Below, in pieces: positions 12,701-24,500 of a DNA stretch of 64,000 bases. Location of the stretch: the NCBI GenBank assembly GCA_025642075.2, contig JAODUO010000050.1:339501-403500 (forward strand), given 5' to 3'. The notes under the pieces were generated by a model. The model had not been told where the DNA came from and searched no databases. It saw only the letters and a program-made list of their open reading frames with translations. Position numbers and translations under genes: made by a program. Each line of letters starts with the position of its first letter. Positions within the stretch are counted from its first letter, which is position 1. Source of the stretch: Ridgeia piscesae (lineage: Eukaryota > Annelida > Polychaeta > Sabellida > Siboglinidae).

Positions 12701-15700
12701 AGATCAAATGCAGGAGTACATCAAATATTAACGATGCTGACTTGTTCCATATATATATCATCCATCATTATTTTGCTTCTGTGGGTATTGGCGGTGGTCT
12801 GGAGTTAGCAGTTTCATGGACGGGCCGAGACAAACCATTACATTTCTGACCTGGATGGACCCGAGGCTTAGGGAATGTTAGATTGCTTATTCTGCTATAA
12901 ATATAATAAAACTAAGTACATATGTATACAAGTGATGCACATCAAGACAGAGTCCATTACGATCATGCGAAACGATAGCTTTCTGACTCGACAGCTGCTG
13001 TTTGGGGAATTATAATAGAGTGCGTGTTCTGTTTGAAATAGGCTAATGATCAGTCGAGGTTCCTAATGCCATATAACAGGACAAAGTTCATGTAAGAGTC
13101 GGGTCAAATATATAGTTCATAACTGAGATGACCCTGAATTATGGGGAACCATATCTAATTAAATGTAATAATAGAAAGTGTATTATATAGCACAATTTAA
13201 TGCGTTTGCATTGGGGTGTACAAAAACTGGATACTTTTGGACTGAAAAATGTCTCGCATTTGTGGAATTGCGGAGTGCTTATCCTCTTAAAGATAATAGT
13301 ATTAATAATAATTATGTTGATAAGCACTGTATATCAGGATAAAGTCCATCAAGATATACATATAATACTAGAAACATGTCGAAATAAAATACATGGAAAA
13401 ATACTTTAATTAATTATGGTAAAAATTTATAATTTGACTTGTGTATAAAATTACAGCTAGCAGCAAAAAACATTGTTATTACTGGCAGACAGTTTATCAG
13501 TGTTAGACAGTTGCATGTTGGGTGAGTATTGTTCACGCACGTAAATCATGTTACTGTTGCTCAATGCAATAGAGACATCAATATTTATGTACCGGATAAA
13601 CATATCATTAACATCACAGTATGGGAGCAGCCGTTCTCACAATAGCCCAGTGTGGTTGGGGTGACTGGGTGGGTTAGGAAATGAGGACTTTGTTCCCTCA
13701 TGGTTTGGGAAGGGAGAACTGCGTTTCCCTGTGGGCTCGGACGGGAGGACTTTATTTCCTGTGGTTTGGGAAGGGAGAAATTTGTTTCCATGTGGGTTGG
13801 AATGGGATGATTTTGTTCCCCATTCGGTGTTAGGAAAAAACCTTTGTAAAAGGACGAGTACCATTAGGACTTCAAGATACATAGACTTGTCAAATATTAA
13901 TAATACATGTAATAATATTGTTTTTGATAATGTGCCATATACATCAATGTTTGCAGCATTTGCTATACACCTGATACATAAATACAAAACAAAAACTAGT
14001 GGGATAAACTACCTAAATAATAGAGCTATAAAAATCACTAGTTTAAAGTAAATTTGTGTAATAAATAAAATTTGACAATATCAGTAACAGTCATCGAAAA
14101 CAAGTGAATCGATTTGTAAATGTAAACTGAATAGAAAATATATATTACACAAAACAATTACACTGAACAGTAGAGTATAATATTGCGTTGAGTATGCCAT
14201 TTTAGAGTACCCCGGGGGGTAGCTGCCTTAGCGTATAGAGCTACCTTATGTCAAATAGTCCATTGAGTGTTGTGCATAATGTTCCCAGGAGAGGGCATTA
14301 ATCATTGTTTACAAGTAGCCAATGAGCCATCCGACCCATTGGTGAGGCTATCGCATCGGCACAGAAGCCGTTTATTTTTATGAGGATGAGCTAACACTAA
14401 TATTACTCGCACACCGACTCGACTGGTGCACTGGGCCACCCGCGGTCTCTTCGGGTCAAACTCTCGGCAATCCTGATCGCGTTCGAATCTGCCTCAATCT
14501 GTCGTCGTTGAACGTAATCCACAGAACTGCAGCAGGTCCACCGCGGTCATCGCGAGGACGTGTTGACGCTGTCACGACGGCTGAGAGTGCACGAGTGGCA
14601 AGTGGAGTGCAACTTGGGCACAGCCGGTGCATGATTGTGACACGCGCCTGCGTCAAAAACACAATTAGATCCCGTGGCGACGGGTATGCCCAGGTTACCG
14701 CGCCTCGTCGGTCGGATTTGTGTTAAGTTACAACGAGCAGATGTGGTCACTTTGAAATGATCATGTGACCTGCCGATCTCATGGTGCGCTTATTAAGGCG
14801 ATCTAGGCCAAGGTACAGGCAATTGATTGACTGGACCAAAGTGCAGAAATGCCAATAATTGAAGTGAATATGCTGGCGGCCTGTTTTCGCTGGTGGGTCA
14901 AATTGATGGATTGAGGTTTTGACAAGGTATCCAGTGTCGAAGCATGCTGGGTTGGGCTCACCCAATGTGGTGATTTGCTGTGATTAATCACCATGTTTGC
15001 GACAGTGACATATGTTTGAATGCGATTCATTTGTGTTATCATGTTTGCACCTTGTGACAGTCGGGTTTTTGTGCGCTGTTTAATTTCGTACCGCGTTCCT
15101 TTTTTAATTGCGGCAGGTTTTTTGTCTGTGAATATTGGCAGCGAGAAGGAGATAGCGGTTATTATGAAATACTCCAGTGGCAGCGCGCCGGCGGTTTACT
15201 GCTCGGGGAAATGTGTTGCTAATGGGGCAAACTGATTTATGTGGGCTGTTAATTTTGATAAATGAAATCCTGTTGATATATTTACATAACAGGCCCCAAG
15301 GTGGCTTCTGGTGGCGTGATTATTTATGCAGTTTTGTCATCGGTAATAAACACGCGTGTAAATGTTAAGTGTAATAGACACAGCGCACATGGCGGCACTC
15401 AACCTGCTATCTACTGGCAGGGGGAAGGGTTTGACAGCCGTCAGTTGTAAGTAGGTTAACTATGCACTGAAAAGCAATTGGGAAACTGTCGGTTGGCTGA
15501 TTGCATCTTTGTATAATGTCTCACACCAAATATCTATGGATATTTGACAACACACAACAGTTTCTAGAATGAAAACTAATGCAGCACAGAAATTATCTTT
15601 GAGCTTGGATATAAGATAAGATATGAGTTTATTTTTTCCCAAACTATACAAATACAAAATAAGAATACAGTTTATACACTCAGGATCATGGAGACTCCAA

Positions 15701-16683
15701 TTGGAGGCTTCGTACAGAATCGTGAACACAGAAAACCTAAATTCACCACAAGAGCAAGGAATATTCAAGGAATTACGATTGAATTTTAATGTAAAAAATA
15801 TTTTGACATTTAGACAGGTATAAAAAATACATAAAATTAATAATGATAAAGTTATTGAACTAAATCTTGGCACATAACAAATAACATAACGATCATGTCG
15901 GGGATAACTTGGATATAATTTTTATTGCAATCTGACAGATGTCAGCGGGCAGGGATCATGCAGAACTAATAGCGGGTTTTTTTTTTAAAGGATCCTTCCA
16001 TAGATTGTGGTAGTAATCTGATTAAGTCTGTATATTATTCAGGATTCTGTTCTCTTTCTCCTTGTACAGATCCCAACTTTGGCTTGTTGATTGAGAACTG
16101 TTCGGTGGCGTCGTCAACGTCTGAACGCAGTGATCACTGGCACGTCCTCATAAGCACAGGGTAAGTTAGAAACACTTAGAAGCAGTCGGGTATCATATGT
16201 GGATCTATGTCGTTCGGTACAAGACATTTAGACCACTAATTGCATGGCTGTAAGAACATGTCATTGTGATAATTAATGTGACGATACTGTACTATCTATA
16301 TTTAATTATATTTGACCAACAGATCAGTGTGGCTATTTATGCCACGTAACATGTTCATAAATACACTTTTCGATTTAATTTTGGAATTTTACTGATTTAT
16401 TGACGTCATCGACAGTCGTCAACCGCGTCATTGAAGAGATCTCCATTTGGGGAATCAGTTATCTTGAGAGCCACGCAGGTTATGTTTAGCAGTTATTATA
16501 CTATAGCAACGCCTACACAGTGACAAACCCCCCAGTATTCAACCACATTTAACTCGTTCTCCCAGGGCTACATATAAATATATATTTTAGATATTAAAAA
16601 AAAACATTTAACCCTTTGTCCCATATGGCAGTAGGTCTAGTGGTTGACACAAACTGGACATATTTAACCCCTTACACCCGGGA

Positions 16684-16736
<53 letters not shown>

Positions 16737-16741
16737 CATAC

Positions 16742-16800
<59 letters not shown>

Positions 16801-16870
16801 TGTGTAATATATTATGTGTGTATAAAATTATATATGTATTTGTATAATATATGTATATATTATGTGTGTA

Positions 16871-16919
<49 letters not shown>

Positions 16920-19404
16920 CCCTTTATCCCAGCGGTACATGTATGCTGGATGTGTTTAACCCTCTATTCCCTGGGGCAGGTGTAAGCTGGATAAGACGGT
17001 GAAGTGGCACGAGACGACAGACCACAACGAGGTGGCAGCACCGGAGAATGACGAGAGCGCGGCGCAGCGACAGCGCTTCAGCTTCAAGTACTACCGGTAC
17101 TGGGAGGGTGGGGTGCACGCCTACATCAAGTGTCACGTCGTCGTTTGCAGCAACAACAAACACCCCACCATGGAGCGGGTAAGTGTCCAGTCAGTGCAGT
17201 CGCGTTGCGGTCAGCAAGTGGTCAAGCAGGATGCGATATTTAAGATGTTTGACTCGGGGGAGTTTTAATGAAATGAAATGAAATCAGATTCCTCAAATGT
17301 GATCGTTCTCCTGTTGAGTACACTGGTCTCCCCAGTCAAGTGCCCAGTTCTCCCTTGTCAAGCACACTGGTCTCCCCTGTCAAGTACCTTAGTCTCCCCT
17401 GTCAAGTACCCTGTTCTCCCCTGTCAAGTACCCCAGTCTCCATAACCAAGTACTTCACTCTCCCCAGTCAAATATACTGGTGTCCCACATCAAGTATCAT
17501 GATTTCCCCTGTCAAGCACCCCAGTTTCATACATCAAGTATCCCAGCCCCACCTATCAAGTACCCCAGCCCAACAAGTACTCCAGTGTCATCTGTCAAGT
17601 ACTCCAGTCAGTGTCATCTATCAAGTACTCCTGTGTCATATATCAAGTACTCCAGTGTCATCTGTCAAGTACTCCACGTCAGTGTCATCTATCAAGTATC
17701 CAGTGTCATATATCAAGTACTCCACTGTCATCTGTCAAGTACTCCAGTCAGTGTCATCTATCAAGTACTCCTGTGTCATATATCAAGTACTCCAGTGTCA
17801 TCTGTCAAGTACTCCACGTCAGTGTCATCTATCAAGTATCCAGTGTCATATATCAAGTACTCCACTGTCATCTGTCAAGTACTCCAGGTCAGTGTCATCC
17901 ATCAAGTACTCCAGTGTCATCTATCAAGTACTACTATCACGTGCTCCGCTCTGTGTGTTTCAGTGTGTGTCACGTGACCGCTACTGTCTCACCCGTAATA
18001 TGCACCCTGAGAAAGTGCCGGCGACAACCTTCATCCACACAAATCTCCTGAAGCTGGTCGAGCCGGAGATGTGGAAGAAGAGGAGCGAAGACGACGGTAA
18101 CATTGCCTCTCCTTTCTTCTCATCCCCTGTGTTTGTATGTACAAGTGACTTGCCACACCAACTTGGACAACCAAGAGTAATATTGTGAACAGAGGTTTTG
18201 TACCCTGATAAATTCCACAGGTCAGACTGTAAGCTGATACCTCATTTGTTGAAATATTTATTTCTTCAGTAGTTCTTTATTGACATCCTCGCAGGGGCCG
18301 CATGGCACGCAAGTATGTTTACTTATTGCTGAAATTTATTCGACCTTTAAAAGCGACGTTTTGAGAAACAAAGTTATTTTGACAAGTATTGTCTATTTTT
18401 AACCTGCGGCTCATAATTGATTAGATTGGGAATATTTCTCGAGGAAAATAAGTTGGACACTGAAAGATGTAATGTCAGTGTCAAACGAAATAAAAATGTT
18501 CATTCATTTGTTGCCATTAACAGATCTTTCGTCCGGCTCCGACGCGGGTGGCAAAAGTGGGCCCGCAGGCGACGGTACCGCGGGCAAGCAAGCCACTGAC
18601 TGCGTGCAGGTCGTGAGAGTTCAAGGTCTCGACACGTTGACAGTGGTTGGGATCTCGTTCGCCGCGTTTATCATGGGAGTCTTGTTGACCGCAGCTCTGT
18701 GGCTGATTCACACGCATACAGGTGAGGTGCATGCTGGGGGATGTGACCGTGAAATATGTCATTAAACGGAGTCTTGTACGTTTTTCGATTTCATAGCTTG
18801 AAAGGATACGTCATCAAGTCAGATTTGTTTAACTCTTTATAATATGTACAAACCAAGTCAAGGCAAATAACATATAATCATAAAGAGAATAATTAAGGCA
18901 AGAAGTGTGTTAAATGTTTAGTTTGTTGATAACATTGAAAGAAACATTTAGAAAGGTGGACTTTATGAATCTGTGCATGAAGAATAATATCGCAATATCA
19001 GTGACAGTTTTGCAGGATTATTTGTTCATTATCTTCTCTTGTAGAAATCCATATGTGTGGGCAGCAACTTAAAAATTATACCAGTAATAATTGAGGTTTT
19101 TGTGATTATGTTTGTTGATGAAAACAGTGGTTGGTGCATTGTATATTGTCACAGCATACTTAAAAATCCTCTTTGGTAGTTGATGATCAAAATTCAAAGC
19201 TTGTTGAATTTTGTAATAGTACAGTCTGGGTTTCTAAGCAGTCTTATGGAAGAACAACAGTTTCTAATCTACGCAATGTTGTTTCCAACAGGACCCATGA
19301 GAGGGCGCTTCAGTCGGCATCCTCGCTTGAACGAGACGAGTGGAGAGTCGACGCCGAGTTCGACGGCACCGATCACAATACACCAGGTTCACCCGCATCA
19401 CTGA
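5012..19404 (+). CDS. TGFBR3: Betaglycan (TGF-beta receptor type III), 3' thirteen exons
   Basis: Single-pass surface proteoglycan that binds TGF-beta family ligands and inhibin and presents them to the signalling receptors. Coding exons, all with AG/GT borders and consistent phase: 5012-5186, 5953-6079, 6542-6737, 9339-9519, 10239-10399, 10996-11145, 11630-11872, 12315-12438, 16070-16160, 16980-17178, 17964-18096, 18524-18721, 19292-19404. These give about 696 residues. Human betaglycan has about 850, so the signal peptide and first half of orphan domain 1 are missing and probably lie left of the window. Diagnostic matches to the family are [20 protein letters not shown], a tandem W...ITSYT..ANxF orphan-domain signature, a cysteine-rich ZP domain, and [15 protein letters not shown] at the membrane. 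The gene ends about 10 kb from the oppositely oriented CDC7. Identity is secure; exon borders are inferred from sequence only. Confidence 0.95.
5187..5285 (+). repeat. Degenerate repeat at TGFBR3 exon 1 donor
   Basis: The donor segment GTACGGCACGGACTGGGGTA plus GGGCATGG is echoed about 32 bp later as GTACGGGTACCGGGTAGGGC plus ATGG, followed by GGCATGGATGGGTTAA copies. Weak but consistent with the junction repeats elsewhere. Confidence 0.5.
5634..5660. repeat. (GCAT)n microsatellite
   Basis: About six perfect copies in TGFBR3 intron 1. Confidence 0.9.
7108..7310. repeat. About 30-bp tandem repeat in TGFBR3 intron 3
   Basis: Six to seven diverged copies of a unit containing TTTTGGGGCCATCATCACAT. 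The rest of this 2.6-kb intron (6738-9225) shows no gene or recognisable element. Confidence 0.85.
9226..9375 (+). repeat. 50-bp junction repeat, three copies, at TGFBR3 exon 4 acceptor
   Basis: Copies begin at 9226, 9276 and 9326. Each carries the acceptor TTGTTGTTGTAG and the first 22 or so bases of exon 4; the third runs on into the real exon. The copies differ at only a few bases, so the duplication is recent. Confidence 0.95.
9339..9519 (+). CDS. TGFBR3: TGFBR3 exon 4: orphan domain 2
   Basis: Encodes [20 protein letters not shown] through [20 protein letters not shown] and [11 protein letters not shown], the second copy of the orphan-domain signature (vertebrate VKWALDNGYSPITSYT..VANRF). 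The productive acceptor is the AG at 9337-9338. Two upstream 50-bp copies carry the same acceptor and the first bases of the exon. Splicing at the first copy would shift the frame and run into a stop, which is why 9339 was chosen. Confidence 0.92.
10239..11872 (+). CDS. TGFBR3: TGFBR3 exons 5-7: ZP-N half and glycosaminoglycan-site linker
   Basis: Exons 10239-10399, 10996-11145 and 11630-11872. The first ends in [18 protein letters not shown], the start of the ZP module. The second carries [20 protein letters not shown] then GT, matching CKAKMNGTHFVLESPLNGCG of vertebrates. The third begins [11 protein letters not shown] and contains an acidic stretch with a Ser-Gly pair (LEVGSGMEL then DDTFLDDED). 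It sits where vertebrate betaglycan has its glycosaminoglycan attachment serines, so a conserved attachment site is likely. The motif is seen; the modification is inferred. Confidence 0.9.
11126..11262 (+). repeat. Duplicated donor region of TGFBR3 exon 6
   Basis: The last 20 bases of exon 6 plus the donor and start of the intron (ACCCTTGTCTACGAGAACGT, GGTAAGTTGGCAT) recur at about 11217-11250 with a few changes. In the copy the donor GT has become GC (GGCAAGTTGG). A more degenerate GTGAACGTGTTAAATTGG lies between the two. Confidence 0.75.
11866..12110 (+). repeat. 54-60-bp repeat spanning TGFBR3 exon 7 donor
   Basis: Four to five copies of a unit with a donor-like GG|GTGAGNCT followed by GGTGTATTCTGGGTAA. 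GT donors are at 11873 (real), 11931, 11991 and 12044. The first copy overlaps the end of the exon. Confidence 0.85.
12315..18096 (+). CDS. TGFBR3: TGFBR3 exons 8-11: ZP-C half to juxtamembrane region
   Basis: Exons 12315-12438, 16070-16160, 16980-17178 and 17964-18096. They encode [33 protein letters not shown], the [20 protein letters not shown] strand, [10 protein letters not shown], and CVSRDRYC. Cysteine placement matches the C-terminal ZP subdomain (human FAIQTCF.., FLQCELTLC, KCVPPDEAC). MWKKRSEDD lies between the ZP module and the membrane and contains a dibasic KKR. This could act as a processing site comparable to the cleavage site of other ZP proteins, but it is not a full RxKR site. 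Confidence 0.9.
13665..13835. repeat. About 31-bp tandem repeat in TGFBR3 intron 8
   Basis: Five or so diverged copies of a unit like GTTTGGGAAGGGAGAACTG. The surrounding 3.6-kb intron (12439-16069) otherwise contains AT-rich non-coding sequence and a retroelement-like tail. Confidence 0.8.
15597..15870 (-). mobile_element. Probable LINE 3' end, decayed
   Basis: Read on the minus strand, the stretch ends in AATAAA followed by CTCATATCTTATCTTATATC, a short-repeat tail typical of non-LTR retrotransposon 3' ends. No intact reverse transcriptase is present, so the family cannot be named. Confidence 0.35.
16548..17000 (+). repeat. Degenerate repeat and (AT)n at TGFBR3 exon 10 acceptor
   Basis: Copies of TTTAACCCTNTNTTCCC followed by an acceptor-like (G)CAG or GTACATG and GTNTGCTGGAT occur at about 16548, 16608, 16663, 16916 and 16957. 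The last is the true acceptor, running into exon 10 at 16980. Long AT dinucleotide runs occupy 16686-16730, 16745-16798 and 16873-16916 and seem to have expanded inside the array. Confidence 0.7.
17290..17945. repeat. Minisatellite built on TCAAGTACTCCAGTGTCATC in TGFBR3 intron 10
   Basis: About 27 copies of a 20-27-bp unit containing TCAAGTAC fill almost the whole intron, in two blocks: CTCCCCTGTCAAGTACC-type at the left and CAGTGTCATCTATCAAGTAC-type at the right. The array stops about 20 bp before the exon 11 acceptor. The frames across it are repeat artefacts. Confidence 0.93.
18524..18721 (+). CDS. TGFBR3: TGFBR3 exon 12: transmembrane segment
   Basis: A Ser/Gly-rich stalk ([16 protein letters not shown]) is followed by [30 protein letters not shown] and HTHTG. 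This is nearly residue-for-residue the vertebrate betaglycan juxtamembrane and membrane-spanning region (GLDTLTVMGIAFAAFVIG then ALLTGALWYIYSHTG). It is the strongest single piece of evidence for the gene identity. Phase 1 at both ends fits its neighbours. Confidence 0.96.
19292..19404 (+). CDS. TGFBR3: TGFBR3 exon 13: cytoplasmic tail and stop
   Basis: Encodes [20 protein letters not shown], then TPSSTA, then [11 protein letters not shown] and TGA. The vertebrate tail ends in SSSSTA, a PDZ ligand that recruits GIPC. Here the similar TPSSTA is not terminal but followed by eleven extra residues, so the classical PDZ ligand would be buried. The tail is also shorter and lacks the long Ser/Thr run. 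Confidence 0.88.
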
Positions 19405-19431
19405 CTTTCCGTGTCGCCTCGTTACAATTGT

Positions 19432-19486
19432 CAGGCGTGACCGTAGTGACTCGGGCGTGACCGTAGCGACTCAGGCGTGACCGCAT
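19432..19486. repeat. 20-bp repeat in TGFBR3 3'UTR, three copies
   Basis: Copies of GGCGTGACCGTAGTGACTC-like sequence begin about 30 bp after the stop codon. Confidence 0.75.
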
Positions 19487-20317
19487 GTTATGTATATATT
19501 GCGTTTGGATGCTAACGACTGGCGGGGATGTGTTAGTATAATAATTTTTAACGATGGCGACACACCGTCTTTCTCAGGGCATATTTTAGTGACAATTTCA
19601 GGCGATGTCGGTGGCAGCAATTTTACTTTTTACCGGTCGATGAAACATTTCTGACGGGGCCACCCGGTGTTCGTTGCGTTCGTCGGTTCGCCCGTGGCCC
19701 CGTCACCTGCCAGAGGCAGTGTGGGTATTTTGTTAATTTTAATTTCCGTCTGCACTGCACAGCAGACGAGCAAGTGAAATTAACGGAATCGACGAGAATT
19801 TGTTAAATTTACCCTAGCGCGTGTGGCATGTGGGGATTATGTTGCCAAGGCGAATTTGGCGAAGCTCTCATGGGATGTCGCTAAGTATTGCGTGAATGCG
19901 TGGAGTTTGTGACACTTTTGTTTGTGTACGAGTACAGTGCTCCGTCTCAGAGCAGAACGATAGTTGGGGACCCAGACAGTGATTCAGCATGACACCTGCC
20001 CAATTTTGGAGCATTTTAGTCGCCCCCTCATGCTTTGGATGAATTGCCTTATTCTTGCCAACTGAAACATTTCACATGTAGAAAAACAGCAACATAAACA
20101 ACAAGTCTTAACTGTAAAGTGATAAATTAATTTTTGTTGCCCTTGTTCCGTTCTCCAACTTTGAGTTCGTTAAGCTTCGAGACGGTGTTCTGTAGGTACA
20201 CATATATGTTTGTGTGAAGTAGATATGTGCATATGTGTACATAAAGTTACGGGTATGTCTGGTCCCTTGGGTGGAAGGTCCAAGTTATGTGCAGCCCATT
20301 GGAAATAATTTACACGG

Positions 20318-20408
20318 CCAACCAACCAACCAACCAACCAACCAACCAACCAACCAACCAACCAACCAACCAACCAACCAACCAACCAACCAACCAACCA
20401 GCCAACCA
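20318..20408. repeat. (CCAA)n microsatellite
   Basis: About 22 near-perfect tetranucleotide copies. Confidence 0.97.
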
Positions 20409-21130
20409 AAACTGTTGTCACTTTCATGACTAAGCAATACATTGTGGTGCCAAAATTACACAGTTGAGTGTACGGCGTGCGACGATTACTACATTGTCAC
20501 GTCACAGGAAAAATGCAGGAATTTATGGGCGGCTGTACATTGGGTTTTTCTCTCTCTGGTTCGATTACAATAGATCGATGGCAGGACGTGGCGTACGCTG
20601 TGCATGTGTCTTATTGTCGTTTTCCAATAACTCACTGCTCCCGCGGTTCACCTCGAGGCTGTGTCGATGTGCGATGTAAGGACAAGGTAATCGTTGGTGA
20701 AATGTCTGATAATTTTCACGTCTGTAACATTTTAGTAATCCTGTTGGATGTGGTTGGTAGGCAGAAAGTTACGTAACGGGTGCGTCATTTTCCGAATGTA
20801 TTTGAAGCAGTCTTTGCATGTCTTATGGTGGGAGAAATCTGATGGGCATGTGTATGTGTGCATCCAGGCGTGACCACTGGTGAATAAATCTTACAGAATA
20901 GCACCATACATTGTATGTCAATGCTGCCCGGTGAACCGTGTCAGAGAGTAGAGAAGTAGTTGATATTCCCTCATCATTGAAGTTGGTGAATGCACCTAGA
21001 AGTGTGCCATACCCCAGGTAAATGTAGCGGCATGTCATGGTGAAACCTGACATATAGCGGCATGTTGTCATGACAACGTTGACAGGTGTCCCATGAAATG
21101 TAGCGGGTGTGTCATGTTGTTCTATTGGCA

Positions 21131-21410
21131 TGTAGTGGCATCTCACAATGTCTTGTACCGTTGTGAGATGTAACGGTGTCACACAATGTCTTGTACCGTT
21201 GTGAAATGTAGCGGCATCTCACCATGTCTTGTACCGTTGTGAGATGTAGCGGTGTCTCACAATGTCTTGTACCGTTGTGAGATGTAGCGGTGTCTCACAA
21301 TGTCTTGTACCATTGTGAGATGTAGTGGTGTCTCACAATGTCTTGTACCGTTGTGAGATGTAGCGGCGTCTCACAATGTATTGTACCAATGCGAGACATT
21401 GTGGCATCTG
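21131..21410. repeat. 38-bp hairpin-forming tandem repeat, about seven copies
   Basis: Unit: ATGTAGCGGTGTCTCACAAT followed by GTCTTGTACCGTTGTGAG. Within each unit CTCACAA and TTGTGAG are perfect inverted repeats around a 12-base loop, so each copy can form a stem-loop. Diverged copies extend leftwards to about 21050. Confidence 0.92.
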
Positions 21411-21535
21411 GTGGCTGTCACACCTTTATACCGGTGAAATGTAGTGGGGTGATCTTGGTGGCTGTCGCACCCTTATACCGGTGAAATGTAGCGGGGTGGC
21501 TGACTTGCCCCTGTACCGGTGACGTATGTAGTCTG
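21411..21535. repeat. About 50-bp tandem repeat, three copies
   Basis: Units contain ACCGGTGAAATGTAGNGGGG and follow directly on the 38-bp array, sharing the ATGTAGCGG motif with it. Confidence 0.75.
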
Positions 21536-24500
21536 TTCATTGTGTAGAAATGTCTGTAGTTTTACCTCCATGTCTGTGAAGACACATGATTGTCTGTACT
21601 GTCAGTCTGTATGTAGCCTACCTCCCTGCCACATGAAAGTGACTGCGCCATAAATTTCTCTGATCTTCACGCAAATGCTACGTATATTTGTAAACCCTCT
21701 TTACCTCTTAATTACCACCGATGTTACTGGCATTTGTTCTGGAATGCTTACAGTGGAAATTCACTTTCCTGTCGAAAACGGGTTCTGGCGTTGAAACTTT
21801 AAATCCTGTGTGTGTCCAGGTTTCGTGTGGTTTCGTGAGTTTGCCGCAGTAGTCACACTGGCACGTACGATACCGTTGTCTAAGATCAGTGTTGCATTAA
21901 TAACGTGCACTCACGCGGAACGCGCGCACATGTGCACTTGAATGTATCGCTGGCACCCTGCGAGTCTGTGTTCGCTGAGTGTCGGCGTACATGCGAATGC
22001 GTGATCACGCACGCTTGCAACCGGCTCGCACGTGTTAGTCCATGTATAAATAATCACAAGTAAGTTATATGCATGTAGGAATGCGTGTACATAGATCTAC
22101 AGTATAGCTCCAGTCGACTTTATGTGTGTACGTTGTGTGTCACATTCAGGTTCAAGGTCCGTTGTGGTTCAAAGGTCAACGGTAGCTGTTGTCAATCACA
22201 CCAGAAGACACCTATACCTCTGTTCGCTAGTGCTTTAAACTAGTCTAAGGTTGTCGTACGTCTGTCTACTACACCATGGATAATGTATGACTGTTCATAA
22301 CCAGCAGTGAACATGTTGTTCTGTAGCCTGGGTACCTCTGTCACTTGCTGACTCGAGCTCAAACTTAAAATATGTCCGCTGCCGTAAAAGGCAAATGTGA
22401 ATAGCGTCTGATCCTGGAATGCATCCGTTGCTGATACAACCCAAGAAAATAGTCTGCCATAGGAATTAGCGTTGACAACTTGTAGAGTGTCATTTTACCC
22501 ATCAGGCTATGCTATACATTGTCTTGTTTGACGATTTATCGAACGGTTCGCGCAGACGACTGCCCTCTGCCATAGATGCGGATGGATGTTCGGTGAATCC
22601 TCAGTCCTCTGTTGGTCTATAGTGTGTCTTGTGCGTTGATTGTTTTGTGCAGTTTCGATCAGTTTTACTACCTCTATGTACATAATGCAGTTAGTGTATA
22701 GTTAGAGAATATGTTATCATTATGATTATTGCTGCTACGAGTACTACTGAATGTTAATATTATTATATTATACACTGTCGGGGAGTAATGTATGAGGGAG
22801 GAAGGGAGGGAGGGAGAGGCTACAGAGGGAAACACTGGTTCCGCCCATGAAGAGAGTTGTTGTTTCACCATTGATGTAAGGGGCCGGAGGAGGGGGAGAA
22901 CGTCAGCGATGAAGTCGTATGATACAACACTGAATGTCATTTTCGTTCTTCTGTACATAGTTTTGATAGTTGATTGTAATTTCCTCAAATCAGGTTGTTG
23001 CCTGTGTGTAGTCTCCCCACCAGAGGGCGGGGTGGAATATTCACTTATACGTTTCGAGACAGCACGGAAAGGGTGGGGTCATGTTGCCTGAGACGACTGG
23101 CAGGAAAGCGGGGTGTTGCTCTCGTCGGGTTCCGAGCGAGTGTATTGTTTCTGTCAGATAATTTGTGTCTTCTCGATTCATGACAAAAGTCGGCTACAAA
23201 TTGTATTAGCATACGCAAAATGAAACAAATGTTGTATTGAATGTTTTTAGCAGGATGCCATTGTAATAAGTTACAGTAGGCCAATGTTTTTTATCACCAA
23301 CATCATGTTCTGAATTGTACAGTTTATAAAATCAAATTTACTTCTCTCTTTGGGGTTTTGAATTTTTATTAATAAAATCCTGGGTGGGAAGAACAAAATC
23401 TTTGTTGAATTTTTTAGCTTTAGAATCTGTTCTGTTATGAATCGCCGCACAAATTCCTCAGTGAAATTACTTTACTTTCGGTGAGCAGAAGTGCTATATC
23501 GAGGTGGAATTAATTTTGGGTTGTTGTCCGATGATTGTCGTTTTTGAGGGGGTGACTGGTAACAGGGTGACAAGTGACAGACTGAAGGGAGGACGGGTTC
23601 TACCTCGGCTGACTAACGACAGGTCTACTTAACGTTGGTTTGTGTTTTAGCACAGACGTTGGTTATTTCTACCTCCTTTCTACGGCCCTACATTGGGAAG
23701 AAATTATCACAAATATCGATCGTTCAATTTCAGGCAACGGTTGGGAGTTATACATAAAAATCATGTCACCATTTGAGTAAAGCAAGTGTAATTATCGGCC
23801 ATTGGGACGTGATGAATTCGGCGACGTTTCGGCTACAGGATGTGGAAATAATGTTGTCGCTTGGGCAATGGGCTTTGTGGCGTTTGCATGCGCTATATGC
23901 CACCTGGCAAATTATTTTCTCAAATTTGGTAATTGCTGTGCAACGGATCGTTTCCGAATGTAAGTTCGCGTCGTCGCGACAACGGGTATCTGTAGTAATC
24001 TGTGTTCCTCTGACCATGATCACGGGATTGGTTCGTCTTGGCGCGACCGATTCACGTGTTTTACTTGACTATTGGAGTTATCATGGCAGCTGCGTTTTTG
24101 GGTAATAAAATTGGACATGTTCACGGACACTTTGGTGTTCTCGCAATCGTGTGGTTGCACTCGCTTCGAGTCCCACGCGCACGTTCAGTGAAGGCATCTC
24201 TCACCACTAGGGCGCACTGTCTGGCAACTTTGTTCCTTTTTATTACGTCGGATCTTTGGTCGGTTTCGCATCGTCGAAGCCTGTATTTGGCACTGAAGTC
24301 TCTGTGAATATGTTCTGTATAGATACTAGTTTTGCTATATCAGTATCTGGAGTAGCAACTTGTATGTCATGTAATCTTATGTCAATTTGTTTATGTATCC
24401 TATGAATAATAGTTAAAAATAAAGAGAAACTATTGTTTGTAAATAAGTTTGATTTGTTGAGTTGGTTCATTCATTACGTCGTTCTGCTGGTCACCATGTC

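Noticed and set aside
14400..14700. tRNA-like B box (GTTCGAATC) near 14480
   Set aside because: No matching A box or foldable cloverleaf at the right distance.
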